NCBI GenBank assembly: GCA_963840055.1
Contig: CAWIXM010000008.1
Location: 124,001-188,000, forward strand
Length of the DNA: 64,000 bases
Reading direction: 5' to 3'
Source: Rhodoplanes sp963840055
Lineage (GTDB): Bacteria; Pseudomonadota; Alphaproteobacteria; Rhizobiales; Xanthobacteraceae
How positions within the stretch are numbered: the first letter of the stretch is position 1; each line of letters begins with the position of its first letter. Positions 45,001 to 54,000 of this stretch are shown piece after piece. Below the pieces are notes generated by a model. It saw only the letters and a list, made by a program, of their open reading frames with translations, did no database searches and was not told the origin of the DNA. Position numbers and translations under genes: made by a program.

Positions 45001-45114
45001 GCGCTCGCGGGCTCGCAGGCGCTGGTCCAGGTCGAACTGTGGAATGGCAAGATCGAGCACATTTCCGAGGCCTATCGCGAGACCGGTCACGAGGCAGCGC
45101 GCGCGCCGGCCTGA
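42049..45114 (+). CDS. athL: SCP2-like domain fused to pyrogallol-phloroglucinol transhydroxylase-like molybdopterin enzyme (large subunit)
   Basis: 1021 aa from ATG 42049 (GAGAGGA just upstream). Residues about 25-140 resemble an SCP2 lipid/sterol-binding domain (IGRWFEIRGGRVRSHHG, KPDITLGFKNAALAVELLTP, KDFKLTVEGSEDLTNWFAQT). From about 160 the protein follows the Mo-bisMGD large subunit of Pelobacter acidigallici transhydroxylase as I recall it: a His at 287 in GSHHTWGHVGY, then Asp317-Ser318 in HNPDSWEGW, the same 30-residue spacing as His144 and Asp174/Ser175 (Mo ligand Ser) in that enzyme. NFYFPGYADG holds the likely Tyr404 equivalent. The extra length (about 140 residues) equals the SCP2-like part. 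No N-terminal Fe-S cysteine motif, no Tat signal: cytoplasmic. Gene symbol is by homology only. Confidence 0.82.
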   Translation, partial: DSAVKKLQDRLSLTKLKTQLAPSTFKAILWTLGQTLIANAIIYPQFRMRLKERNLIAQIKARDENIGRWFEIRGGRVRSHHGLHKKPDITLGFKNAALAVELLTPPINWLNQVNAQKDFKLTVEGSEDLTNWFAQTLMMMQSVGYKIGVSMPDGLVRYCNMANGGPLFVYVKDGKIIRTTPIAFDDTDPQPWTIEARGQKFTPPRKTTLAPHGQNSKSIIYSPDRLLYPLKRVDFDPKGARNPQNRGKSGYVRISWDEALDIVANEIKRVKHDHGPGAMTVSHGSHHTWGHVGYYLSCLFRFRNAVGHTPVHHNPDSWEGWYWGAAHHWGYTLRVGQCETYGTVEDLLKNCEMVVFWAADPDTTSGSYGSQEGTVRRQWLKKLGIKLVHIDPYFNSSAQFLPGKWLCPKPTTSPALALAIAYVWIKEGLYDKEYVAAHTVGFDAWKAYVMGEEDGTPKTPEWQEKETGVPAKDVRALAREWAKHRTYLACGGWGNGHGGACRNQTGIQWARTMVCLIAMQGLGKPGINMGNLQWGSPVDLNFYFPGYADGAMSGDLEATSLAVELYQRMPQLPTMNTPLQKIPRIYLPEAILEGKAEGYPWNGKSIEAQFQKFTYPAAGHAPVRMLYKYGGSLIATMNNTHRHMKMFQSENLEFIVAQSIWMEGDTKFADIILPACTNFERVDISEWAALGGYGHHGQQQLNHRVVIFQAPAIEPLGESKSDFWIFNEICKRLGLANYFSEGVNEIDWVKRIFLASDLPKHISWKEFIRRGYYVVPTEKEHLRAPVSFRWFFENRKKDVPEPQPLPSDYSTEYLHGLQTQSGKLEFESSSLKRLKDPERPPVPRYVPSWEGPQTADLVQKYPLQLLTPHCKYSFHTQGDGKDSYLLNIADHRVKIGDYYYWLVRLNPHDAAERGIKHHDLVKVYNDRGAVLCAAVITERLPRGVVHSFESSAIYEPMGEIGKSIDRGGTVNLLMPHKSQTKSTHALAGSQALVQVELWNGKIEHISEAYRETGHEAARAPA

Positions 45115-45167
45115 GGCCCGCGCGCAAAGCAGCTCCCATCGCACAGGTCCGGTTCAGGAGTTCGACG

Positions 45168-46004
45168 ATGAAGAAATGGACGATGATCATCGATGTCGCC
45201 GAGTGCACGAACTGCCAGAATTGCACGCTCGCGGCCATGGACGAATATATCGACAACGATTTTCCCGGCTATGCCGCGCCGATGCCGAAGCATGGCCATC
45301 ACTGGATCGACATACTGCAGAAGGAGCGCGGCCAAGCGCCGATGATCGACATCGCCTTCGTGCCGGTCATGTGCAATCACTGCGACAACGCGCCCTGCGT
45401 CGCCAAAGGCGGGGGCGCGGTCGTCAAGCGCGACGATGGCATCGTCATCATCGATCCGGACAAGGCGCGCGGCCGCAAGGACCTCGCCGAAACCTGTCCT
45501 TACGGCAGTATCTGGTGGAACGAGGAACTGAAGGTCCCGCAAGCCTGGCCGTTCGACGCCCATCTGATCGATCAGGGCTGGACGCAGACGCGCGGACAGC
45601 TCTCCTGTCCGACCGGGGCGATGCGCGCGGTCTGCGTCGAGGACGACGAACTGGCGAAGTTGGTCGAAGACCAGGGCCTCGAAGTGCTCAAGCCGGAGCT
45701 CGGCACCAAGCCGCGCGTCTACTACCGCAACCTGTGGCGCTACACGAAATGCTTCATCGGCGGCACGGTCTCGACCGAGACCGACGGCGTGGTCGAGTGC
45801 GTTGAGGGCGCGCGCGTGCGGCTCCTAAAGGACGGCGTCTGGCTCAATGACGCGTCGAGCGACGCCTACGGCGATTTCAAATTCGATCGCTTGGCGCCGG
45901 ATTCCGGGACTTACGCGATCGAGATCGAGGTCGAGGGCAAGCCCACCAAGGTGGTCGAAGCGAGGCTCGGAGAGAGCATCAATCTCGGCGAAATAAGGGT
46001 GTGA
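45168..46004 (+). CDS. athS: Transhydroxylase-like ferredoxin/transthyretin-like small subunit
   Basis: 278 aa, ATG with AGGAG upstream. N-terminal ferredoxin domain: CTNCQNC at about 14-20, CNHCDNAPC near 70 and CPYGS near 107. It continues with SCPTGAM. Expected partners are missing: the fourth Cys after CTNCQNC is Ala (TLAAMD), and the CxxC that usually follows CPYG (KCTxC) is replaced in KVPQAWPFDAHLIDQGW. C-terminal ~90 residues (EGARVRLLKDGVWLNDASSD; YGDFKFDRLAPDSGTYAIEI) match the beta-sandwich, transthyretin-like domain of the transhydroxylase beta subunit. GLEVLKPELGTKPRVYYRNL links them. It follows athL by 53 bp. Confidence 0.82.
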   Translation: MKKWTMIIDVAECTNCQNCTLAAMDEYIDNDFPGYAAPMPKHGHHWIDILQKERGQAPMIDIAFVPVMCNHCDNAPCVAKGGGAVVKRDDGIVIIDPDKARGRKDLAETCPYGSIWWNEELKVPQAWPFDAHLIDQGWTQTRGQLSCPTGAMRAVCVEDDELAKLVEDQGLEVLKPELGTKPRVYYRNLWRYTKCFIGGTVSTETDGVVECVEGARVRLLKDGVWLNDASSDAYGDFKFDRLAPDSGTYAIEIEVEGKPTKVVEARLGESINLGEIRV

Positions 46005-46033
46005 GCCTCCGTCTTCCTGTCTCTCCCCCGTAG

Positions 46034-46136
46034 AGCGAATTCCGTTCCGTTGGAATCGGAATTCGCTCTAATTGTCCTTGAGTGGTCGCATTTTCTGCGG
46101 CGAACCGGTTTCGACTTCGCCGGAAAATGCTCTAAG
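46034..46136 (+). repeat. Double-hairpin intergenic repeat copy
   Basis: Full copy, 30 bp after the small-subunit stop. Hairpin 1 (GCGAATTCCGTTCCGTTGGA, GGAATTCGCTC) and hairpin 2 (GCATTTTCTGCGGCGAACCG, CTTCGCCGGAAAATGC) are intact. The 313-bp gap to the amidohydrolase holds no gene. Confidence 0.9.
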
Positions 46137-46317
46137 AGCTTTGCAGCTCAGAGGGGTGGAACAGGAGAGCGCGGCGAAAACTCACATCGGCCGGTAACGC
46201 ATTCCTCAACTGTTCCGGGCCAGTGCAGAGCCGCGAGCGCGACACGGGAACGTGTCTTGGTCCCCAATGCGCCGGATTGCTAGCCTCCCGCGCGGCGACC
46301 GAGCCGGCGGGAGACCC

Positions 46318-47315
46318 ATGACTTCATCTGAGAACGACGCTGAGGCGAAGGCTGCGGGCGCGACTCGCAAGATCGCTCTGGAAGAGCACTTCACCACGCC
46401 GGAACTTGCCAAGAAATATGTCGCAAGGCCGACCCGGAGCGACACGTTGTTCGCCGACATCGAACGTCGCCTTGCCGACTTCGATGAGTTGCGCCTGGAG
46501 ACGATGGACAAGGCGGGCATCGATCTCGTCGTTCTCTCGGCTACCACGCCTGGCGTGCAGGCGGAAAAGGACGCGAAGACGGCCATTAGGCTGGCGCAGG
46601 ACGCCAATGATTTCTTGGCGCGCGAAGTGCAGAAGCGGCCACAGCGCTATGCCGGCTTCGCCCATCTTCCGACGCAGGACGCCGGCGCCGCCGCAGCGGA
46701 ACTCGAGCGCGCCGTCAAACAGCTCGGTTTCAAAGGGGCGCTCATCAACGGCCAGACCCACGGGAATTATCTCGACGCGGATATGTACCTTCCGTTCTGG
46801 GAGCGCGTGCAGGACCTCGACGTCCCGGTCTATCTCCATCCCGGCGAGCTTGCCGACCACCCTGCAATGTTTGCCGGTCGCCCGGAATTGAACGGGCCGG
46901 TCTGGGCGTGGACGGCCGATACCGCGGCCCATGCGCTGCGGCTTGTTTCGCCGGCACGTTCACGCGCTATCCAAAGCTGAAGATCATTCTCGGCCACATG
47001 GGCGAGACATTGCCGTTCCTGCTGTGGCGCTTGGATAGCCGATGGCAATGCGAACTCGGCAAAGAGCTGCCGCCCGACGAACTGCCTTCCACCATCATCA
47101 AGCGCCACGTCGCCATCACCACGTCAGGCGTCTGCGACCCTGCGCCGCTTGCCGACGCCATCGCGGCGCTCGGCGAGGACAATGTCATGTTCTCGGTGGA
47201 CTATCCTTACGAGGATTCGCAGATCGCTGCGGACTTCATCGATTCGGCGCCCATCAGCGAAGCGGTGCGGGCTAAAGTCTGCAGCGGCAATGCCAAGCGG
47301 ATTTTGAAACTTTGA
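46318..47315 (+). pseudogene. Amidohydrolase (gamma-resorcylate decarboxylase-like), apparent frameshift
   Basis: About 332 codons from ATG 46318 (GGGAG upstream). Conserved features of the 2,6-dihydroxybenzoate decarboxylase branch: IALEEHFTTPEL (metal-binding Glu/His), PVYLHPGELADHP, then, in the other frame, LKIILGHMGETLPFLLWRLD and VMFSVDYPYEDSQIAADF (metal Asp). The reading frame shifts at 46945-46949 in a run of three T; one added T would join HALRLV to FAGTFTRYPK, a typical family sequence. All metal-site segments survive on either side. Predicted non-oxidative decarboxylase of a hydroxybenzoate, fitting the IclR-athLS neighbourhood. It may be an assembly error rather than decay. Confidence 0.8.
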
Positions 47316-47406
47316 CAGATGCGATGTCCAAACATGGAACAGGGCTTGCGGCGATCGCGCGCTTGCGGCCCAGTGCGGACGCGACCCCGCAGCCAATGCG
47401 CATCGA

Positions 47407-47556
47407 CTAGGCGGAAACCCGACCGGCATACACGCCTTGCACGCAGACCCGGCGCACCGCGGTCCGCAGCGCGTCGAATGCGGTTCCGAACAAGCTGCAC
47501 CACAGATCGTTGACGATGGCTTCGATCATCGGCAGGGTTTGCTCTTGGCGGGTCAT
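47407..47556 (-). CDS. Small hypothetical protein (49 aa)
   Basis: MTRQEQTLPMIEAIVNDLWC then SLFGTAFDALRTAVRRVCVQ, ending GVYAGRVSA. AGGAG lies 8 bases before ATG 47556. Amphipathic helix and two cysteines. It is convergent with the amidohydrolase gene and upstream of nothing obvious; no family recognised. The rest of 47316-47682 shows nothing I can support. Confidence 0.45.
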   Translation of the reverse strand: MTRQEQTLPMIEAIVNDLWCSLFGTAFDALRTAVRRVCVQGVYAGRVSA

Positions 47557-47682
47557 GACGGTGGCTCCTGCACTTGGCTGCTGTTCAAAGCATTGCGCAG
47601 ATCATCGCCACGGGTCGACGTCCCGTTCTGTGCGCTAGATCACACATCACCGCGATGTTACCCACACGCCCGGATTACGCTC

Positions 47683-48780
47683 TCACGGCGCCCGCCCGAT
47701 GTCGGCGATGACAAGGGAGACGGTCACGGTGCTGTCGTCGCGCCTGATCGTGAGCTCGATCGTTTGACCGACGCCTTTCTGCTCCAGTTGCTCCGTCAGG
47801 TCGGCAAGCCGTCGGACCGGATTGCCGTTCGCAGCGACGATGACATCGCCCAGCGCACCGCTTATGCGGTCAATTCCGCGCAAACCCGCGCGGTGGGCTG
47901 GCGAGTTGGGGATGGTGCGCGCAACAACGACGCCTTCGACCCCGAGACGCGAGGCGGCCGGCTCATCTGCGGAAACGATGCCGATGCCGGGCGTCGGCAC
48001 GCGGCCCCTGCGGATAAGCTCGGGCACCACACGGTTTACGGTATCCACCGGAATGGCGAACCCAATTCCCGCATTCGAGCCGGAAGGCGAGTAGATCGCC
48101 GTGTTGACGCCGATCAGCCGGCCCGCCGAATCGAGCAGCGGCCCGCCCGAGTTGCCCGGATTGATCGCCGCATCGGTCTGGATGACGTTGCTGATCTCGC
48201 GCCCGTTGGAGGTCGGCAGCCGACGCTTGAGCGCGCTGATCACGCCAGTCGTCAGCGTTTGGTCGAGCCCGTACGGGTTGCCGATCGCGAACACCGCTTG
48301 GCCGACCTTCAAGTCGGCCGACGTGCCGATCGGAATCGGTGGCGGTAAGGCGCGCACGGTGGAAAGCTGCAACACGGCCAGGTCATAATTCGGCGCGACA
48401 CCGCTGATCTGCGCGCGCGCTACTTCGCCGTCGGCGAGGCGCACCGCGATGGCGCTCGTTCCCTGAACGACATGCGCGTTGGTGACGATATGGCCGGCCG
48501 CGTCCCAGATGAAGCCGGTGCCCGTCTGCGCGGCTTGCTCGTCGCCTTCCGCGCCGAAAAAACCGCCGTTCGCTTGGCCGGAGACATGCACCACCGAGGG
48601 CACGGCGCGGTTGAAAATTTCAATCGAGGTCTTTTCCCAGTTCGCAAGGTCGCCGCGCGGTTCGACTGCCCGTGGAGTTGTTGCTGAATAGAGCCGCTGC
48701 TGGATATAGGGCTGAGCGATCATCGCCCCGAGCACGAAAAGAATGGCCAGCAGGAGATATCTTACGGACCGGTCCACCAC
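47683..48780 (-). CDS. DegP/HtrA-like serine protease
   Basis: 365 aa. N-terminal signal anchor (YLLLAILFVLGAMIAQPYIQ), then a trypsin-like domain with catalytic His103 (TNAHVV), Asp133 (YDLAVL) and Ser211 (NPGNSGGPLL), and one C-terminal PDZ domain (PNSPAHRAGLRG...GDVIVAANGNPVRRLADLTE). This is the S1C, DegS-like layout with a single PDZ domain, anchored in the periplasm. No RseA-like sigma-factor partner lies in the window. Monocistronic, leftward. Confidence 0.92.
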   Translation of the reverse strand: MVDRSVRYLLLAILFVLGAMIAQPYIQQRLYSATTPRAVEPRGDLANWEKTSIEIFNRAVPSVVHVSGQANGGFFGAEGDEQAAQTGTGFIWDAAGHIVTNAHVVQGTSAIAVRLADGEVARAQISGVAPNYDLAVLQLSTVRALPPPIPIGTSADLKVGQAVFAIGNPYGLDQTLTTGVISALKRRLPTSNGREISNVIQTDAAINPGNSGGPLLDSAGRLIGVNTAIYSPSGSNAGIGFAIPVDTVNRVVPELIRRGRVPTPGIGIVSADEPAASRLGVEGVVVARTIPNSPAHRAGLRGIDRISGALGDVIVAANGNPVRRLADLTEQLEQKGVGQTIELTIRRDDSTVTVSLVIADIGRAP

Positions 48781-48929
48781 CGCGCTCCCGAACGAGGGGT
48801 AATGAGGGAAAGAATCATACAGGCCAAATAGGCTCTCGATTGAATTATTAAAGTTGATTTCCGGCTAAACGACCGACGGCGCTAGCCGCCGGTCAATGCG
48901 CTCGGGCGCGAGGGCGCCGCCCAACGCAA

Positions 48930-49031
48930 TAGAGCATTTTCCGGCGAAGTGGAAACCGGTTCGCCGCCGAAAATGCGACTACGAAAGGAGAACCGGAGCG
49001 AATTCCGATTCCACCGGAACGGAATTCGCTC
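48930..49031 (-). repeat. Double-hairpin intergenic repeat copy, inverted
   Basis: Reverse-orientation copy: GAGCATTTTCCGGCGAAGTG...CGCCGAAAATGC followed by GCGAATTCCGATTCCACCGG and CGGAATTCGC. It fills a third of the 345-bp gap between the protease and rpmB; no other gene there. Confidence 0.9.
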
Positions 49032-49125
49032 CAGCGAGTGCCGTGGACCCGCATAAACGGGCGACCAGCTTTCCCCGATCAGCCGGCATGAATCCGACCG
49101 ACAAGAATTAATTCAGCGGAAAGGT

Positions 49126-49416
49126 TCACTCGGCCGCGGCGAGCTTCTTGACGATCTGGCGCTTGAGCAGAAGGGCACGCGGAGACAGGTTGGCGTCGCC
49201 GGCCTTGAGCAGATAGGCGTCGAGGCCGCCGCGATGGTCCACGCTTTTCAGCGCGTTGGCCGATATGCGCAAGCGTATCGCCCGCCCGAGCGCTTCGGAC
49301 CGCAACGTCACGTTGACCAGATTCGGCAGAAACCGCCGCTTGGTCTTGATATTCGAATGGCTGACCGTATGGCCGACAAGCGGCCCTTTACCGGTCAGTT
49401 CGCATCGTCGCGACAT
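49126..49416 (-). CDS. rpmB: 50S ribosomal protein L28
   Basis: 96 aa, full family length. MSRRCELTGKGPLVGHTVSH and KTKRRFLPNLVNVTLRSEAL are the classic L28 signatures. Start at ATG 49416; a frame extending upstream to 49752 is not homologous and passes through a repeat. It carries the alphaproteobacterial C-terminal extension (DAYLLKAGDANLSPRALLLK). Leftward, alone. Confidence 0.97.
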   Translation of the reverse strand: MSRRCELTGKGPLVGHTVSHSNIKTKRRFLPNLVNVTLRSEALGRAIRLRISANALKSVDHRGGLDAYLLKAGDANLSPRALLLKRQIVKKLAAAE

Positions 49417-49688
49417 GGAAACCTCGACAGGCTTGCTGCCATCGTAGAGGGGCGCGGATTGGCGCCGACGGATTTCATGGGAGGCGGACGTATAATAAGC
49501 GGCGGCGGGCGCGTCAACCCGCTGTCCGATGCCCACCCGCCAGCCGCGCTCGCGATCGATCGGCGCGTTATAGCGTCCGGATCGCGGGGAGGCGGACTTC
49601 ATATTAACGACGTATTCCGCGCTGACATAGCGTCGGAGCGGCGATCTGCTACCGCTGCGGGGGGAGCCGAGCAAACGTGACGCCAGCC

Positions 49689-49792
49689 CTAAAGCATTTT
49701 CCGGCGAAGTGGAAACCGGTTCGCCGCAGAAAGTGCGACCACTCAAGGACAATTAGAGCGAATTCCGATTCCAACGGAACGGAATTCGCTCT
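49689..49792 (-). repeat. Double-hairpin intergenic repeat copy, inverted
   Basis: Reverse-orientation copy between rpmB and the DUF3108 gene: AGCATTTTCCGGCGAAGTGG, CGGTTCGCCGCAGAAAGTGC, then GCGAATTCCGATTCCAACGG, GAACGGAATTCGC. It ends 8 bp before the DUF3108 start codon, so this gene's ribosome binding site must lie in or next to the repeat. The remainder of 49417-49799 is presumably the rpmB promoter; no gene seen. Confidence 0.9.
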
Positions 49793-49799
49793 AATCGCC

Positions 49800-50636
49800 A
49801 TGCGAGCGCTTCTACTCTTGGCCGTCGCTGTCCTGGCCGATCTTCTCGGCGTGGGTCTGGTTGCGGCGCAGGGCAAGCTCGATGCGCGCTATACGGCTTC
49901 GCTCGCCGGCATTCCGATCGGCCGCGGCGCGTGGGTGATCGATATCGCGAACGGCCAATACACGGCGGCCGCGAGCGGGATGACGGTCGGCCTGGTGCGC
50001 CTGTTCGCGAGCGGTCAAGGGTCGGGCGCCGCGCGAGGATCGGTCCGCAACGGTAATTTTAATCCGTCCACTTATGCGTCCAATATCATTTACGATCAGC
50101 GGTCGGAGGATTTGCGCATCGTGCTGCGAAACGGCACGGTCAGGGACGTATCGATCAATCCGCCGCCACCGCCCCATCCCGATCGCATCCCGGTGCCGGA
50201 CGCGCACCGGCGCGGCGTCGTCGACCCGATGACGGCGGCCTTGTTACGGGTTTCAGGCCGGGGCGACCCGGTCTCCGCCGAAGCCTGCCAACGCACGGTC
50301 GCGATCTTCGACGGACGCATGCGCTATGACTTGAGGCTTTCCTTCAAGCGCTTCGAAGCCGTGCGCGCGCACCGCGGCTATGAGGGTCCGGTTGCCGTCT
50401 GCGCCGTCCAATTCTTCCCGATGTCCGGTTACGTTCCCCATCGGCACTCCATCATCTATCTCAGGGGCCTGCACGGCGCCGAAGTCTGGCTCGCACCGGT
50501 CGCCGGAACCCGGGTGCTCGTGCCCTACAAGTTCCTGTTGCCGACCCCGTTCGGCATGGGCGTTCTGGAGGCCACCCAATTCGTTTCAGCACCCAGCGCT
50601 GGTCGCGCCACCCCAACGAGTGCTCGCGTCGACTGA
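49800..50636 (+). CDS. DUF3108 domain-containing exported protein
   Basis: 278 aa from ATG 49800. Signal peptide MRALLLLAVAVLADLLGVGL ending VAAQG. DUF3108 fold: RYTASLAGIPIGRGAWVIDI, NGQYTAAASGMTVGLVRLFA, SAEACQRTVAIFDGRMRYDL, GLHGAEVWLAPVAGTRVLVP. The family is periplasmic or outer-membrane associated and of unknown role in most bacteria. The upstream bases belong to the repeat, and no Shine-Dalgarno motif is apparent. Confidence 0.85.
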   Translation: MRALLLLAVAVLADLLGVGLVAAQGKLDARYTASLAGIPIGRGAWVIDIANGQYTAAASGMTVGLVRLFASGQGSGAARGSVRNGNFNPSTYASNIIYDQRSEDLRIVLRNGTVRDVSINPPPPPHPDRIPVPDAHRRGVVDPMTAALLRVSGRGDPVSAEACQRTVAIFDGRMRYDLRLSFKRFEAVRAHRGYEGPVAVCAVQFFPMSGYVPHRHSIIYLRGLHGAEVWLAPVAGTRVLVPYKFLLPTPFGMGVLEATQFVSAPSAGRATPTSARVD

Positions 50637-51071
50637 CACGCGGGCCGGATCAGCGTTTACGATTGCAGGCTCACTGGATTGTCGTTCGAGGCAACGTGAA
50701 ACAACATTTAGCCTCCTTGATGCGGACCGTCGCCACATCTAGCCGGGAACGAATCTCAACTCTCACGAGTCAGCGATTCGGGCGCGATTCGTTCGAGACT
50801 CGTTCCGACTGCTTAACAGGGAACAGGAAAGTGCCATCGTCCCGTTGCATTATGAGACAGGGCTAGACGGTTCGCGGCCCGAGTGGCGGCTTGCGGTTGT
50901 GGCCGAGCCATTATCGATCCGCTTCAGCGGAGGCTTGGGCAAGCGAACGGGAGCGCATTTGGACTTGGCTGAACTGCGTTCGGCGGCTTACGGGTCGCGC
51001 ATCCGTGGCGAACAGATTCACACCTCGCCGGAAAATGCTCTACAGTGACCAGCCTTTCCCGCAGAGACGCG
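50637..51071. other. Intergenic region with half-repeat
   Basis: No gene recognised. GGAACGAATCTC (about 50746) and GAGACTCGTTCC (about 50795) are inverted with one mismatch. A half copy of the repeat family (hairpin 2 only: GTGGCGAACAGATTCACACC...GCCGGAAAATGCTCTA, 51004-51043) ends 29 bp before the helicase start. Both must overlap the helicase promoter. Confidence 0.5.
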
Positions 51072-54000
51072 ATGCCCATTTCTTTTTCGTCCTCCACCAG
51101 TCGCGATGCCCGCGCCCGCGGACACGGCGTCACGGCGGTTCTTGGACCCACCAATACCGGTAAGACCCACCTTGCGATCGAGCGCATGCTCGGCCATTCC
51201 TCGGGGATCATCGGCTTGCCGCTGCGGCTGTTGGCGCGCGAGGTCTATAACAAGATCGTCGAACGCGCCGGCAACGAAGCGGTCGCGCTGATCACCGGCG
51301 AAGAGAAGATCAAGCCGCCCAGTCCCCGTTACTGGGTAGCGACCGTCGAAGCAATGCCTCGCGACCTCGACGTTGCGTTCGTCGCCGTCGACGAGGTGCA
51401 GCTCGGAGCCGATCTCGAGCGAGGCCACGTCTTCACCGACCGCATGCTCAACCGGCGCGGGCGCGAGGAAACGCTGGTACTCGGCGCCGCAACCATGCGA
51501 CCGATGGTCGAGAAGCTGCTGCCGGGAGCCAACACGATCAGCCGGCCGCGTCTGTCCCAGCTCACCTTCGCCGGAGAGAAGAAGATATCGCGGCAGCCGC
51601 GGCGCACCGCGATCGTCGCCCTTTCGGCCGAGGAGGTCTATGCGATCGCCGAACTGATCCGCCGCCAGCGTGGCGGCGCCGCCGTCGTGCTCGGCGCGTT
51701 GTCGCCGCGCACGCGCAATGCGCAGGTCGCGCTGTATCAGTCGGGCGACGTGGACTATCTGGTTGCGACCGACGCTATCGGGATGGGCCTCAATCTCGAC
51801 GTCGATCACGTCGCATTTGCTTCCGAGCGCAAGTTCGACGGATACCAGTATCGCCGGTTGACGCCGGCCGAGTTTGCGCAGATCGCCGGTCGCGCCGGTC
51901 GCGCCACGCGCGACGGAACCTTCGGCACCACCGGCCGCTGCGCGCCCTTTGAACCCGAATTGGTGCAAGCGCTTGAGAGCCACGCCTTTGAGTCAGTGAA
52001 AGTCTTGCAATGGCGTAACACCGAGCTTGACTTTTCCTCGCTCGGCGCGCTCGCAGCGTCGCTCGCCGCGATACCGACCCAGCCTGGGCTAACCCGTGCG
52101 CCGATCGGCGAGGACATTCTCGTGCTCGAACATGCCGGGCGCGACAACGATGTGCGCGACATGGCCAAGACGCGCAGCGCGATCGAACGTCTGTGGGATG
52201 TTTGCCAGGTTCCCGACTACCGCAAGATCTCACCGTCGGCGCACGCCGAACTCGTCGTCACCCTCTATGGTTTTTTGATGCGGGAGGGTAGGATACCGAC
52301 CGACTGGTTCGCCCGGCAGGTGGCGCTTGCCGATCATGCCGACGGCGATATTGACACGCTTTCGAACCGTATTGCCCATATCAGGACGTGGACTTTCGCG
52401 GCGAACCGGCCCGACTGGCTCGGCGACCCCGAACACTGGCAGGGCGTTGCCCGCGCTGTAGAGGACAGGCTTTCCGATGCCTTACACGAACGGCTGGCCG
52501 AACGGTTCATCGACCGCCGCACCAGCGTTTTGATGCGGCGGATGCGAGAAAACACGATGCTCGAAACGGAAATCACCAAGACCGGCGAAGTTGTGGTCGA
52601 AGGCCATGTCATCGGTCGCCTCGATGGATTCCGCTTCGCACCCGATGTGACCTCGGGTGGCTCCGACACCAAGGCGCTGTCGGCGGCCGCGCAACGCGCG
52701 CTCGCCGGCGAGATCGAAGCGCGCGCAACCCGCCTCTCGCATGCGCCCGACTCTCAGTTCGTGCTCGCCTCGAGCGGGTTGATCCGCTGGATGGGCGAAC
52801 CGGTGGCGAAGATTCTGGCCGGGGACAACATCCTGCGTCCGCGGGTGCGGATTCTTGCCGACGACCAGCTCACCGGTGCGGCGCTCGAGCACGTGCAGAC
52901 GCGGCTCGATCTATGGACGCGCACCCACATCGAGCGGGTGCTGGCGCCGCTCTTCGTGCTCGGCGCGGCCGACGACATCACCGGCATTGCCCGCGGCATT
53001 GCCTTTCAGCTCGTTGAAGCGCTCGGCGTTCTCGAACGTCACAGGGTCGCCGAAGATGTCAAGGCGCTCGATCAGGAGCAGCGGGCGACGTTGCGCAAAC
53101 ATGGGGTGCGGTTCGGCGCCTATCACATCTATGTTCCCGCGCTGCTCAAACCGGCTCCGCGCGCGTTGGCGGCCGAGTTGTGGGTGCTCAAGCACGGGGA
53201 AATCGACACGGCAGGGCTCGACGAAATTCAGCGCTTGGCCGCGAGCGGGCGCACCTCGCTCCCGGTCGAGAAGACCGTTTCCCGCGTGCTCTATCGCACC
53301 ATCGGCTATCGCGCCTGCGGCGAACGGGCGGTGCGCGTGGATATTCTTGAGCGATTGGCGGACCTCATTCGGCCTGCGTTGAGCTGGCGCCCGGATTCTC
53401 CCGGCAACAAGCCCGCAGGCGCGTTTGATGGGACTGGCTTCACGGTCACACAGGCGATGACCTCGCTGACGGGCTCCTCAGGCGAGGATTTTGCTTCGAT
53501 CATGCGCGCGCTGGGATACCGGATGGAAAAGCGGCCGAAGCCTGCAGAGGCAGCCGTCCCGCCCGAAGCGCCAGCGACTGTGCCGGACGCGGCCGACTCC
53601 ATCGCTGCTGACGCGAACTCCCTCGCCAGGGAAGCTGAAAGCGGCGACGACGAGCAGCCCGCGGTGGCCGAAGAGGCCGCATCGGCCGTCCTATCCGAGG
53701 CATCCGCGGCTGAGGAGCTAGAGCGCGATATAGCGCTGGAGCCCGCACCCGAGCTCGCTTCTGGGCCATGCGAGGAGGGTCGCTCCGCGTCCGATAGCCC
53801 TGCGGCAGCATGTGTTGACGAGGCTAGTCCTCCGGACTCCGATGGCGCTCCCGCAGAGGACGCTGCATTGGAATTGACGGCGGCGCCGCCCGCTACGGAG
53901 GATACGGCGGCGGTCACGGAGGATACGCCAGCGGTGGCGGAGGACGCGCCGGCGGAGGCGGAGGATACACCAGCGGTGGCCGAGGCCACGCCAGCGGAGG

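Noticed and set aside
49417..49752. Upstream extension of rpmB to 49752
   Set aside because: It would run through a repeat and exceed L28 length; ATG 49416 begins the canonical MSRRCELTGK.
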